From the NCBI RefSeq assembly GCF_033115175.1, contig NC_084850.1, positions 15,531,218 to 15,595,217 of the forward strand: a stretch of DNA of 64,000 nt. The letters are read 5' to 3'. Both the position numbers and the translations under genes were made by a program. Source of the stretch: Lepus europaeus. Its lineage: Eukaryota > Chordata > Mammalia > Lagomorpha > Leporidae. Below the pieces are notes generated by a model. The model worked only from the letters and a program-made list of their open reading frames with translations. It was not told the origin of the DNA and did not search any database. This document shows, piece by piece, positions 16,033-28,269 of the stretch (its first letter is position 1; every line of letters starts with the position of its first letter).

Positions 16033-19000
16033 CAGGTACCTAGTGTTAAACAAGTGGGCTGGCTTTAAGGAAACAGATTAACAGCATTATAAAGAAAATG
16101 AAAATATCACTCTCTAAATTTTCTCTGCTGTTGGTGTGGTGAACTTTATACTATTCTTGCAAAAATATAAAGATGCATTACTTGGAATATGGGGAAATAT
16201 ACCTTTAAAATTTGCTAAGCCCCCAAATAAAAGTTTAGATATTTTTCAGAGTTGAATGATAATTTAAATCTGTAAGGGGCAAGTTGTCATGGTAGTGCCA
16301 TCATGTGAAAATACTTATTGATACTGATCAGGAAGTATAACCTTAATTTATAAAGATCCTTTGGAAAATTGAAAATAAATATTCCAAAATTGCATCTGTA
16401 TAATATCAAGTCAGTTTAGCGTTGCATGTTCTTCTGGGAATTTTGTGAAAGTAATTAAATGTGTCTGTACCTTCATGTGCTGTGTCTGTGTGTTTGCAGG
16501 TATACACTTAATGTCCTTGTAAATGTGTGGTCCCCAAATACATATTAATAAACCAGTCTAATCATAACTTTTTAATGTCAAGTTTTATTCAAGCTAAATG
16601 GCTCAACTTCAGAGGTAAAATCTTTCCTAGCCATTCAGGGGGATGCATGCCTAATGATTTTTTAAAAAGCTTTATAATCCCAATTTGCGTACATTTATCT
16701 TACAATGTACTGTTTCATTTACCCCAAAAATATTTGGACCGAATTGATATGCCATAAGATGAATGCTTGGACTCAGAATGACCCTTTTCTGTGCATTCTG
16801 TATTTTCCACTACAGTAGCCTTTGACACCCCAGACCTCTAAAGATCATTTATCCATCCATGAGAATTCAGAGTAATCCATGAACAAGGATTACAAGATTG
16901 TCAGCTTGAAAACCACTCTCTGTAGCTTTTGGAAGGGCTGTCTTTCATGAACACATAAATTAACCATCATCATTAATAAAATTTTGGGTCAGTTCACTTT
17001 GAAGCTAACAATTTGACTCTACCTTATAGGCCCATTTTATCATCAGCTATCAATTCACTCTCCTTCCAGCAAGGAATTAAAATTAAACTAATGGATTGAG
17101 TCCTTTAGTTCTATCTCCCGTGGCTCCTCATGCCTGCAACTTCAGTGTTATTTTGGAAGCAGACTCTTTTTGATGCAGTTGGGTTCTTTTCAACTGCTTT
17201 TGAACAACTTACCTGACTATATTTTCCATTGGTAATATCCATCTACTTCACAGTAACCTTCAAAGTTTTTGACCCTTTTATCACAGATTGCCTGTCCTAA
17301 GCTATGTGTTGCATTTTAGCTGTTTTTGGTTAATTTTGTATCCCCCTGGATTGCTTTCTTTAGCTTGGTCTGTAGTTTGGGAGTCGGTACTGTGTAACAG
17401 ACTGCTAATGCTTTTGGCCTCTCCAGGACCTTAACTCTTACAATGTCTGACATGGAACTAAGGAAGATTTTTTAAATCAATTACTTTATTTTTAGTGTAG
17501 TTACTTCTTCCAGGAGTTAGTTTAGCCACTGAGATTGTTCCTTGGTTGCTATAGGGCCCACCTGAATCCTTCCATGCATTGTGTGTGACTGGCAAATTTA
17601 TTTTGTCTCAGGTCATCATGACCCTGCAGAGCTATCTAAAGACCTAGATAGTGGTTGTTGAGAATTTGGCACATAAATAGAAATAGAACGTATTTTAATG
17701 GGCTTATGGTCCAACCTTGACAATGAAGGTATTTGAGAATGGGAAGAAAATAGCAGTCTTTAAGGCCTTCCACTGTTCAGGTTCAAAAAGTTGAGTTTGA
17801 GAGTGGAGAGTCAGAGTTAGACTCCCTCACTTGATATATAACTTCCATTTCTCAACATATCTAAATCATTTGATGATTTGTCTTTCATATCCTATCCTGA
17901 TCATAATATTTGAGATGTTGAGAGGACAGACAAGAATCTGCAAAAATTTTTAGGGAAATTTCTACGGTTCTTCCTCCAAAAGATGATTCAAAAGAAAAAC
18001 AAGAGTCAATTGATTTATCAAAAAGAAAAACAACTTAAATAGTACAGGAGTACAGGAAAAAAAGTGCTTCTTTTAATAAAAGAAGAATATTTTCAAAATA
18101 ATCTTCCAAAATTGAATATATCATCAGACTCTCTGTCAGAATTAATGCACACCCCAAAAAAGTAACCCATTCATTTTCATTCAACATTTCCTGAACATCT
18201 GCTGCTGATCTAGACACAGTACTAGGTGCTCTAGATAGAAAGATGAATAAAACATCCCTGTTCTCATGGAGCTTCAAAGGGATTATAGAGGACTAAAAAT
18301 CTCTGTGGTGGTAGATAATCTCAGTGGTAAAAAGTATTAGGAGAACCCTGGAGTAGTCCAAAAGCAAAAAAGCAAGCCTGAATCTATTCAGCTGACAAAT
18401 GAGGAAAGAATTAAAATCTGGTTATTGTGTCACTTTTTATCCCCCTTGCATGTGAATAAAACTTGGCATTTTGTTAAGACAGTTGCTTTACTCTCAACAA
18501 AATTTACTACTTGATTTATTTTTAAACATGTTAAACAGATGGTTTCACACATTTATTAAAATAAACCTTTTAACTCTGTATATTTTAAATTTTTCAGAAT
18601 CCGAATCTTGAGCTGCCTATGTTATTGTCCTACAAGCATATTGACAGTGGTTACAGCTAAAAGAGAAAGCGTGAAGAAACAACTACAAAAAGTTATCATC
18701 TCAGGATACTCCATATGCAACAAACTAAACCACTCTCTTATGTCTAGGGTTAAGATTAAATATCCATTAAAATACCAAATGACTCTCTTAAGCATTTACC
18801 GTTATTGTAAGTATCCCTTATGACCAGAGCTATAAGTTAAGAATTACATGAAAGTTGAAAGCAAGACTACTTAGATTTCTGCCTTTAGATAGAATAATAT
18901 AACTACCAAATGGGTGCTCTTTTAACCCATTGACTTTGTGAATGGATTTAAGTACAATAGTATAAAGTAGAAGTCATGTAACGGGAATGAATAGATTTTG

Positions 19001-21300
19001 CTAATACAGTATTACTTTTTTTGCCTGGCAGAAAACATAGTCTGTTTGGATCACATTTCTTGTTCCTGCTGAATGATCATCTTAAATTATTGTTTTTTCA
19101 AACATACAAAGGAATACTTGAAAATAAAGAACTAAATGGTATTGATGCATCAGATAGAATAGTTAGTTCATCTTTTCTGTTAACCCACATGCTAATTGTA
19201 TCTTGGCATAACATGCTTGCCAAAAAATACCTTGAACACGTTTGTGAAAGTGTTAACTCTGGATATTATTGTGGGAACAGAAAAAATGGTTTATTTTGTT
19301 TTTTCCCTCTGAATTAAACTCCACTTATGGATGTAAGGCCTCTAGACTTGAAAATAAAGCATACGACATTTCAATTACTTAATAGCCCCTGAAAATAAGA
19401 TATAAGCAGATTTTTCCAATGTCAGTTTTACAGGAATCTGAAGTAAGGTGGGCAAAACCATAGTTATGCAAAAATAAAGGTCATTCTGAACATTAGCCTT
19501 TTATAATTTTATATGGAGAAGAAAGAAATATAGCTGATTTAAACTATTAACAGTTTTTATTTTAAAGAGGTTGCATTGATGCATATATAAAGCACTTTTT
19601 TTGGTCAATTTGGGAAGGGTAGAGATCCATCCCATGACAGTGGTTCAGCCTGTATAGGAGCCATGACTCTGTGAATATGAATGTTGTTTCTAGTAGCTAA
19701 CTTGACCAGGGTCCTGGTCTAACTATAAACCATGAGATTGACCTTGGTATAGTCCTCAACCTGCTGGACTAAAAGGAGATTTTAGCCTCCTAACGAGTTC
19801 ACTTAAAATATAAAAATAAATGTGAAATGTCTTTTCAATGTTAAAATTAAACACACACTTTTTTGGATACAAATGATCATATTTGACTGCTACATTTTAA
19901 AAGTCTTTAAAACATATTCATATCATTTTCCATTTTTTTGTTTGTCTTTCTGGTACGCCTATACTGTTACCAGTATTTATATTATATTTGGTTTTGGAAA
20001 AGTATTGGATTCAGTCTGTACCAATATATTTATATAGTCCATATGGCACATTTGATTGTTCTGTATATGTTTTGTGTTAATGTTTAGGTGTAATTTTTCT
20101 TATATTATAGAAAGTACATAATTTCAGTTATCAGAAACCATTCCATCATTATTCTCCCTTCATTATTTCATTTGTTCTCATCCATCAGTGTTATTTTTTT
20201 GAGTATTTTGTTATGATATCATTCACAGCTTACTTAAGTATGCTGTGTTCTGGTAACCTGTATTTAAGGTGATCTACGGAAAACAGTCTTTATATTCTTT
20301 GCCTATTCCAAAGAGCTAAAAAAGTCTAACCCAGGAAAGCTTGTGAGTTTGGTTCTTGTTCTCGTTCTTGTTCTTAAAGGTGTTGTTCCTGTATTGTTAT
20401 TATTGTTTTACTTAAGAACCATAGGGACTGTGAATACAGACAAGAGAGCCACAGTAAAAGTTTATTTAATGCAGAACCATTGGAAAGTTGACATATTCAG
20501 AGTATCCAGGGTAGTAGAAATATAACTGGTTGCGTATAAAATTCCTTGCAGCCAGGAATAAAGTTGGATGAGAGGAGTAAGGGGAATTTCAAGTCATGTC
20601 TCACCTCTATGTGATACTGTACACTCAGCTCAAATAAAATAAGGCCATGATGTATAATATCATGGCCTAGATTCTTGAAGGGGACCTGGCTTTTGTTTTT
20701 GAAAGATATTTTATTAATGAGCTAAAAAATGGCCAGCATGGAATTAGTATGTGGACTAACTTGATATAAGCTGTCCAGTATTCCTAACACTACAATCCAA
20801 CCACGCTATTTTGTGACAAAGGAGAAAAATGTTAGAGTAGGATCAAATACCCATAATTTGAGTAATTTTGAGCTATCAAAATGTCCTTGTAATTTTCACA
20901 ACTGTTGTCCATTGTTTGATGATGTTACCTATTAAAATGAAAATATTCATTTCTTATCTATAATATATACACCAGCAACAATATAAATGTAACCCTAAAT
21001 TTGCAAAATCCCTAATAATTTAGTGATGGAATTTTTTAATAACATACAGTGTATAAATGTGCAGATTTTATGCAAATATTAACAGTCATTTTTCAGCTTG
21101 CAAAATGGACCTGCAATATTACATTTTCCACTTACACAATTTTTTACATCTATGTTTTTGCTTTCTAAAATGAATGTGAATGCCATCTTTTATGAATGCA
21201 ACTTGCCTTTTTCATTACAGAAATTTTTGTTTGATGTAATCAATAAACTTTGGTATGATATGATGGATATTTTAGCCTCTTTTTTGCAAAGGTCCCAGCT
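16033..21300 (+). other. ATP11B: Probable ATP11B 3' UTR and immediate downstream DNA
   Basis: AT-rich, almost repeat-free sequence after the stop. Candidate polyadenylation hexamers AATAAA lie at 16547, 18455, 19353, 19473, 20557, 20633 and 21242. A UTR of several kilobases is usual for this gene in other mammals, as far as I recall. The true end cannot be chosen by eye. The pair at 19353 and 19473 gives a UTR of about 3.4 kb, and 21242 would give the longest form. Confidence 0.55.
18175..18330 (-). repeat. L2 LINE 3' fragment, antisense
   Basis: TTCATTCAACATTTCCTGAA, CACAGTACTAGGTGCTCTAG and GTTCTCATGGAGCTTC appear in the order of the reverse-complemented L2 3' end. It lies inside the presumed 3' UTR, so if the longer transcript is used this is transcribed. 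Confidence 0.7.
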
Positions 21301-21697
21301 TGACATCACAATTATAATACAGAAATAATTTGGTCATGGTAAATAAGCTTCTAATTTCCTTTGTGCTTTTCCAATTCACAAATGGTTGACCATTTCTACA
21401 GAAGTTAAACTAGCATTTTATGGCAGTCACTAATTTGGGAAGGAAGGCTACAATATTTGCTATTTGTGGGAAATTTTTTTAAACTAAAATGTCCTTTTTT
21501 TAAAGTCTTCAAAAAGCAAACCCTTTTCTTTTTCCAAAATAATCACAATTAACTTAACAAAAATTGGCACACATCTTCAAAGCATTTCCCTTTAATGGGA
21601 GACTTAGCTTAATAGAATCTAAATATTAAAAAAATTTTGAAAATGTTGTTGCCATTAAAAGACAAAACAGAATCTAGCATAAGTTAAGAAAATCCAC

Positions 21698-21962
21698 TCA
21701 TGCTTCAGGCCCTTCTCTGGGTACCAACGTTGTTATATTATTTCCACTTAGCAAAAATCTGTTTAGCAACCCTTCCTCATTTGGGTGTGATTTCAAATTC
21801 AGTGACATCTTCCAGTATCATAATGACAAATTCATCAAATCCTAGAATCATACCAACAGTTTCCTTACTCACTGTTCATCACAACTTGAATTCTGGATCC
21901 TGTACATGTATCCAGTGATCTCTAGTAGCAGCAACTGTGACAGGTTGATTTTTAGCCACCAT
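21698..21962 (-). pseudogene. LSM5: LSM5 processed pseudogene
   Basis: Read on the - strand from an ATG at 21962, this parallels the whole LSM5 coding region (a 91-residue Sm-like protein of the LSM1-7 decay ring and the LSM2-8 U6 snRNP ring) with no introns. Recognisable blocks are GSRIQVVMNSE, then after a one-base shift ETVGMILGFDEFVIMILEDV followed by TEFEITP. After that come an in-frame stop, further shifts, and the equivalent of the LVPGGEGPE end. About ten bases near the start are missing. Lack of introns plus multiple disruptions marks a dead retrocopy made by L1 machinery. Its poly-A tail and target duplication are not evident, so the 3' limit is uncertain. Confidence 0.88.
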
Positions 21963-22479
21963 GACTGTGCCATAAGTGGTCTACCTGTGGGAGTTTTTAA
22001 AAAGACTGTATTGTGTTAGTACATAGAGTAAACATCAGATGTACCTAAATTGAAGGATATTCACAATAAGTGACTGACAGTCTCCAAAATTTTGTAAAGA
22101 TCGTGTAAAACCAAGACTGAGGAACTGCCCCAGTTGAAGGAAACCAAGATGATATGACAACTAAGTGCAGCCTGTGATCTTCAATTGGATAGTGGGTGAC
22201 AAAGTGAACATTAGTGGATAATTAGAAAGTTTGGCTACAGTATGTAGTTGTATAACACTGTATAGATAATATATCAATGTTAGCTTTTTAATATTTAAAA
22301 TTAGACCGTGATTACATATGGCATATTTTGGGGAATCTGAATAGAGGATATATTGGAATTTTGGATTTTTGCAATGTAAGTCTTAAATTATTTCACAATT
22401 GTAAGTTAAAACAGTAAAGCATAAAATATCAATAGAGAGCACTGAATTAATCTGAATATAAAAGACTACAATATAATTT
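21963..22479. other. Intergenic, nothing recognised
   Basis: AT-rich unique-looking DNA between the LSM5 retrocopy and a MIR remnant. No gene, repeat or RNA signal could be supported. Confidence 0.6.
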
Positions 22480-22620
22480 ATTAGCTAGTATCTGCATAGC
22501 ATTTTACAGAATGCTTTTATATACCTCATTAAATCTTCATAACGGCCTTATACAGTGATCTTAGCTCCAGATTCTTAACACTGAGGTTTGGATAACTTAA
22601 TCATCTTGTTCTGGCCCCTC
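22480..22620 (-). repeat. MIR remnant, antisense
   Basis: TATACCTCATTAAATCTTCA followed by ACGGCCTTATACAGTGATC and a GAGGTTTGGATAACTTAATC stretch matches the reverse-complemented MIR arrangement (catch-all for about a hundred bases), diverged. Confidence 0.6.
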
Positions 22621-22727
22621 AGGACTGAACTTAGATATGACTTGTATGTTTCCTACTACATTACACTTTGTAGTTTGGGACCCAAAAAACATTTCCTCCT
22701 GGATTCTCAAACGATTAAAAAGTAAAC

Positions 22728-23030
22728 CTGATGTAGGTGTCTGGTGCAACAGTTTGGCCTGGGACACCTGCATCCCATATTGGAGTTCCTAGGTTCGAGT
22801 CCCAGCTCAGCTTTTGAATCCAACTTCATACTATTGTGTACCCAGGAAGGAAACAGTAATGACTCAAGTGATTGGGTATGTGTCACCCACTTCTGAGACC
22901 AGGACTGAGTTCCTGGCTCCTGACTTCACCCTGGACTAGCCTCAGCTTTTGTGAACATTTGAGGAGTGAACCAGCTGATAGAAGATCTCTGTCTCTCTGT
23001 TTCAAGTAAATAAGTGCAAATAAAAAGGAA
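22728..23030 (+). mobile_element. CSINE, sense, old copy
   Basis: It contains a good Pol III B-box-like sequence GGTTCGAGTCC at 22792-22802, then GAGTTCCTGGCTCCTGAC, GAGGAGTGAACCAGCTGATA and a TTTCAAGTAAATAAG tail. Otherwise it is diverged. Confidence 0.9.
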
Positions 23031-23365
23031 ACCTTACTGCAGTAATTTTCATGTAAGCCATTCAGTAAACAGTGAGTGGCCTCAGAATGTCCTAGGAACA
23101 GGTCTTCCTTTTCATCCCTTTAACATGAAGGTGTTGGACTTATTCAGGTGTTTCCAAGACGAGGGTTAGCATCCTAGCCCTGTTTCATGCACACTTTGAG
23201 TTAGAATACATACTTCCTTAATTTTACTAACAAGGCACCAATTAGCTACCTATCCCTGGAATCTAAACTATGTTGTTGACTTAAAGTCAGTGCATAGGGG
23301 ATATTGCCAGTGCTTTCCATCTCAAATGATTCTACTCTACTCCTGTGAAAAGCTTGATTTTATAG

Positions 23366-23678
23366 GTCTTGCATTGTTTTACAGCAGGTTAAGCCACTGC
23401 TTGCAACGCCAGCATCTGACATCAGAGTGCCAAATCAAGTCCTGGCTATTCTGCTTTTCATCCAGCTCCCTGCTATTGTACCTGGGAAGGAAGTGAATGA
23501 TGACCGAAATGCTTGGGCCCCTGCTACCCATATGGGAGACCCAGATGGAGTTCCTGGCTCTTGGTTTTGGCCTGACCCAGGCCTGACTATTGCATCCATT
23601 TGGGGAGTGAACCAATGAATGGAAGATCTGTCTCCCCCCCCCCCTCTGCTTTTCAAATCAATAAGTTTTTTAAAAAGA
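23366..23678 (+). mobile_element. CSINE, sense, old copy
   Basis: AGCAGGTTAAGCCACTGC head, GCTTGGGCCCCTGCTACCC body, CATTTGGGGAGTGAACCAAT and a C-rich run of twelve Cs where other copies have CT repeats. Tail is CAAATCAATAAG. Confidence 0.92.
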
Positions 23679-24369
23679 CTTAGCTTTTTTAGAAGTTTGG
23701 CTTAGATAGTTGTTAATCAGCATTTCCAAAACTGAGTTGTATGAAACAGAGACCTGGGAAATGTTAGATGTTCCTTGAAAAAGTAGATTACCTGGTTAAA
23801 TACAATTGTGTATAATGTTACCATATTTGATAAGTTACAATACACAGTAGAACATTAAAATCTCCAGGAGCTCTAAAGAAGTCCATTGACTTCTTTAAAG
23901 TCCATGAAAGACCCCATTTTTGTTTAATCCAATATATTCAGAACATTGGATCATCTAATACTGCACAGACCATCTACTAAATCATGGGACATGAGTTTTC
24001 TGTGGAACACAGTATAAGAGCAACAGCTAGTTTCTCTAAATTGGTAATTGAATCACATACTGTCAAGTCACATGAAGGGGTTCATTTTCACAATCTGAGA
24101 AAGATGTAAATGATGACGGGTCTCAAGGCAAGATCATCAGTCAAGGTCCAAACGAGAAAACAGACCATTTCATGTTTTTTAAATGGAGGGAACCTAATAC
24201 AGTGAATTGATCATTCAGATGATGCCACTGAAAAGCAAATTGGGGACTCGGAAATACCCCAGAGATTAAAAAGATGAGGAGTGCAGAACCACCTGAAGGC
24301 TCTGGGAATAAAGGAAGGGATGGATTCTGGAGCCTATGATCTGATCACTTGGCAAAAGTGAGAATGATG

Positions 24370-24677
24370 GGCTGGCGCCGTGGCTCACTAGGCTAATCCT
24401 CCGCCTGTGGCGCCAGTACTCCAGGTTCTAGTCCCAGTCGGGGCGCCGGTTCTGTCCTGGTTGCTCCTTTTCCAGTCCAGCTCTCTGCTGTGACCCGGGA
24501 AGGCAGTGGAGGATGGCCCAAGTGCTTGGGCCCTGCACCCGCATGGGAGACCAGGAGGAAGCACCTGGCTCCTGGCTTCGGATCAGTGCAGCACACCGGC
24601 TGTAGCGACCATTTGGAGGGCGAACCAACGGAAGGAACACCTTTTTGTCTCTCACTAACTCTGCCTGTCAAGAAAAA
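24370..24677 (+). mobile_element. CSINE, sense, young subfamily
   Basis: Full copy from GGCTGGCGCCGTGGCTCAC to a poly-A end, with the duplicated B-box-like segment at about 24425-24475. The flanking duplication AAAAGTGAGAATGATG (24354-24369) recurs with two mismatches at 24678-24693, so the insertion is fairly recent. Confidence 0.95.
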
Positions 24678-24881
24678 AAAAGTGAGGATGGTGGAACTGA
24701 ACAGAGCAGCTGGGGCCAGAGCAGTGTCTCAGCAACTGTTGAATATGAAGTAGAAATACCCTGATTTTTTTTTCCTGCCTCTAAGCCTCTCCAGTCTCTC
24801 TTCTACTGGCTGGCCCCAGTTGGAAGCCAGCTGATGTAGTATTTCTCAAGTGACTCAAGTGACAAATACTACAGAGCAGAG

Positions 24882-25229
24882 GGGTCGGCCCTTTGGCATA
24901 GCAGGGAAAGTTGCCACTTGCGTGCCAGCATCCCATATGTGCACCGGTTCGAGACCCAGCTGCTCCACTTCCAATCCAGCTCTTTTCTATGGCCTAGGAA
25001 AGCAGTGGAAGATGGCTCAAGTGCTCAGAACCCTGGACCCACGTGGAGACTTGGAAGAACCTCTTGGCTCCTGGCTCCTGGCTCCTGGCTCCTGGCTCTT
25101 GGCTCCTGGCTTTGGATAGGTCCAGCTCCAGCCATTGTGGCCATTTGGGGAGTGAACCAGTGGATGCAGTGCATGCATGACTTTCTCTCTCTGCCTCTGT
25201 AACTCCACCTTTCAAACAATTTTTTTTTA
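24882..25229 (+). mobile_element. CSINE, sense, with expanded 7-base tandem repeat
   Basis: Sense C repeat flanked by AGAGCAGAG (24873-24881 and 25230-25238). The GGCTCCT unit, normally present once or twice, is repeated six times at 25066-25107 (one unit GGCTCTT). The tail is T-rich rather than A-rich on this strand (CAAACAATTTTTTTT). Confidence 0.93.
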
Positions 25230-25400
25230 AGAGCAGAGCAGGGAAGCACAATGAATGCATCTGAGAGTAGACAGGCCCAGGATTGGTACAAAGGATTTTA
25301 AAGAATCAAATTCAGATTTATTATTATAGTCAAATGTATATAAACTAAAAATTAAACTTTAAGGACCTGGATTACAGTTCATTTTAAAAATGTCTTTCTT

Positions 25401-25717
25401 GGGGCCGGTGCTGTGGCACAGTAAGTTAATCCTCCGCCTGTAAGTGCCGGCATCCCATATGGGTGCCGGTTCTAGTCTTGGCTGCTCCTCTTCCCATCCA
25501 GCTCTCTGCTATGGCCTGGGAAAGCAGTAGAAGATGGCCCAATTCCTTGGGCCCCTGCATCCCTGTGGGAGACCGGAAGAACCTCCTGGATCCTGGCTTT
25601 AGATCGGCACAGCTCTGGCCATTGAGGCCATTTGGGGAGTGAACCAGTGGACGGAAGACCTTTTTCTCTGTCTCTCCCTCTCACTGTCTGTAACTCTTAC
25701 CTCTCAAATAAATAAGT
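25401..25717 (+). mobile_element. CSINE, sense
   Basis: GGCCGGTGCTGTGGCACAGT head to CAAATAAATAAG tail, bounded by a perfect 14-base duplication AAAATGTCTTTCTT at 25387-25400 and 25718-25731. Confidence 0.96.
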
Positions 25718-25797
25718 AAAATGTCTTTCTTCATATTTCCCATATGAAGAAAATAAATGTGGAGAAATGAATCTGAAGGCACTCCTGTGATAGATTT

Positions 25798-26530
25798 TTT
25801 TAAATTAAACTTTTATTTAATGAATATAAATTTCCAAAGTACAGCTTATGGGTTACAATGGCTTCCCCCTCCCAAAACTTCCCTCCCACCCACAACCCTC
25901 CCCTTTCCCACTCCCTCTCCCCTTCCAATCACATCATGATTCATTTTCAATTCTCTTTATATACAAAAGATCAGTTTAGTATATATTAGGTAACGATTTC
26001 AACAGTTTGCCCCCATATAGCAACACAAAGTGAAAAAAAAATACTGTTGGAGTTATAGCATTAAATAAGAGTGAACAGCACATTAAAGGCAGGGATCCTA
26101 CATAATATTTTTTAAAAAATTAATTAATTTTCTATGCCATTTCCAATTTAACACCAGGGGTTTTTTTTCATTTCCAATTATCTTTATATACAGAAGATCA
26201 ATTCAGTATATAATTAGTAAAGATCTCATCGTTGTTGTTGTTCTAGTACTAGTGGTTGAACTCTGTAATTAACACACAATTATTCTTAGATGTTTAAATT
26301 TTAACTGAAAAGTGATCCCTGTTAAATTTCAGAGTGGAAAAAGAGAGGGAGGAGATGTACAATTTGGGACATGCACAATCAGACTTGCCCCAAATGATGG
26401 AGTTAGAAATGTGCCAGGGGATTCCAATACAATCCCATCAAGGTGGCATGTACCAATGCCATCTCACTAGTCCAAGTGATCAATTTCAGTTCACATTCGT
26501 TGGCTCGGATAGGTCTAAGAATCAAAGGGA
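25798..26530 (-). mobile_element. L1 3' end with 5' inversion (twin priming)
   Basis: A truncated rabbit L1 inserted on the - strand between perfect 15-base duplications TCCTGTGATAGATTT at 25783-25797 and 26531-26545. From 25798 to about 26235 the sequence is the antisense L1 3' UTR (starting with the poly-T-like end and AACTTTTATTTAATGAATA). From about 26240 to 26530 the L1 sequence turns round and reads in the sense direction: CATGTACCAATGCCATCTCA at 26448 is the reverse complement of the same L1 segment in the element at 37.1-38.1 kb. Confidence 0.9.
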
Positions 26531-26545
26531 TCCTGTGATAGATTT

Positions 26546-27210
26546 AGTGCGATGCAGATGATAATTTTTATGGATGCATAGATTAATGGAAGTAGATGGC
26601 CCTTGTTTAATACTGCCTTCTCACTTACAATAAAGTCAACCAGCATTAAACAAAATTCCTCTAGTGAAATGAAGTAGTGTATCTAGTAAGTGAAATTCAC
26701 CCCCAATATCTTACTCAAAACTAAAGAATAAGTCATCAGGGTCTGGATAAAAAGCTACAATATTCAATGCAGAGGGAAGAAATTCTGTCTCTGTGCTTTT
26801 GCCTATGTTCATAAAAGAGAAACTACCACCCTCCATGAAGCATTTGGAAGGCTTCCATTCCTCGTCACTCCCTCAAATAGCTGACTGTTGAGATGATAAG
26901 GAGTTACTTCACATGTGTGGCTCAGCCCCACTTCAGCCCTTCATAGTTTAGAGCTATCAGCTGCTCTTGTTCTTTTCCCCACTCCCCTGCCCTCCAAGCA
27001 GTAAAGTTAGTGGTGGTAGGAAACCAGACTGACAGGGAGACTGGAGATGACTAGTTTTCTAGCCACTCAGTCTGTAACTGAAATGGGAAGGTCATTTTGG
27101 TCTGGTATTAGGCCAAGTTTTAAAATGTATCTTTGCAAAACAGATGACTATGTTATAAGCTTTAGATGCTACTGTATTTGTGGTGCCTACAGGAGGGAAC
27201 ATGCATGTTT
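26546..27210. other. Intergenic, nothing recognised
   Basis: Unique-looking DNA between two L1 insertions. No coding frame with recognisable homology. Confidence 0.6.
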
Positions 27211-28097
27211 AAGAAATACTTGATGACACAGAGCCAAGATGGTGGAATAGGGAGGGAGCTCACTGATAGTCCAGGAAAAGATAGTTTAATAAAAGTGGAG
27301 ATAGTGTAGTCTCAGGGAAGAGTTAGGGAAAAAACTGCAGAGGAAACTCTTCCAGAATTAGAGGGACACAGTAGATCTACGTGGAGGACATGGAAGCCCA
27401 TGGCTCGGGAGCCCAGCTGCTGAGAGCCTTTTCCTCAACACCAGCACTGGAAAGAGAGGTGAGACGAAACTTCAGTAGCCCGAGCCACTGGCAGAAAAGC
27501 AGCAGGAAGAGCCTAGAAGGAACGAGGCTTGAAGCCCCATGGGAGAAAGTACACCAGCCCAACTAAAGGAGAGAAAAAATAAGAGACAGTACAGACACGA
27601 TTGTCTCTCTCCAATCACCTTATAAAAGCCTATGAGCTGATAGAGTGGGCGCCATTTTGGACATAAATAACAGTTGCACCAGCTCAGGGCTGTGCCTGGC
27701 AATCAGCCAAACAGAAAAACCTGACGCTGGTAGGGAGTAATAACAAGATACTAAGACCTAGTGAATGTGTGGAGCTTATGAACTGGGACTGTGAAAAAAA
27801 AAAAAGAGTGTGTGGGAGAACTCAACATGTGGCTGAGACTTGAATAGACTTGTTGGGAGATGCCACAAGCTAGGATGGCCCTGGCTACCTGGTGAGAGAC
27901 ACTGCAGGGGAATCTAGCCCGGGCAGCTCTGTTGAGAAACATAGCAGGGGAATCTGAGATTACACTGAGGACTGCACAGATCCTTTGTGTGGTCCTTGGG
28001 ACAGAGCAGATGAATATTATACCCAATGGGGCTAGTGCTTAGGCACTGATCACCATCAAGGAGAGGAGCTCAGCTGAGCAGAATTACTTCCATTCTG

Positions 28098-28098
<1 letters not shown>

Positions 28099-28142
<44 letters not shown>
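28099..28142. repeat. (GA)n microsatellite inside the L1 5' region
   Basis: About twenty uninterrupted GA units ending AAAGAG, located between the L1 start and ORF1. Confidence 0.95.
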
Positions 28143-28147
<5 letters not shown>

Positions 28148-28269
28148 TTTACAATGCCAAACCTGGGTGTGTCACCTTAGGCACACCCTTAACACTGAAG
28201 AACTGAACAGAGCTCTCTGGTGACACACACCACAAGCCTCTAGAGAGTCACTGAAAGCAAACAGTCCAA

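Noticed and set aside
22792-22802. A perfect Pol III B box, a possible tRNA gene
   Set aside because: It is the tRNA-derived head of a CSINE. No clover-leaf or anticodon arm can be formed around it.
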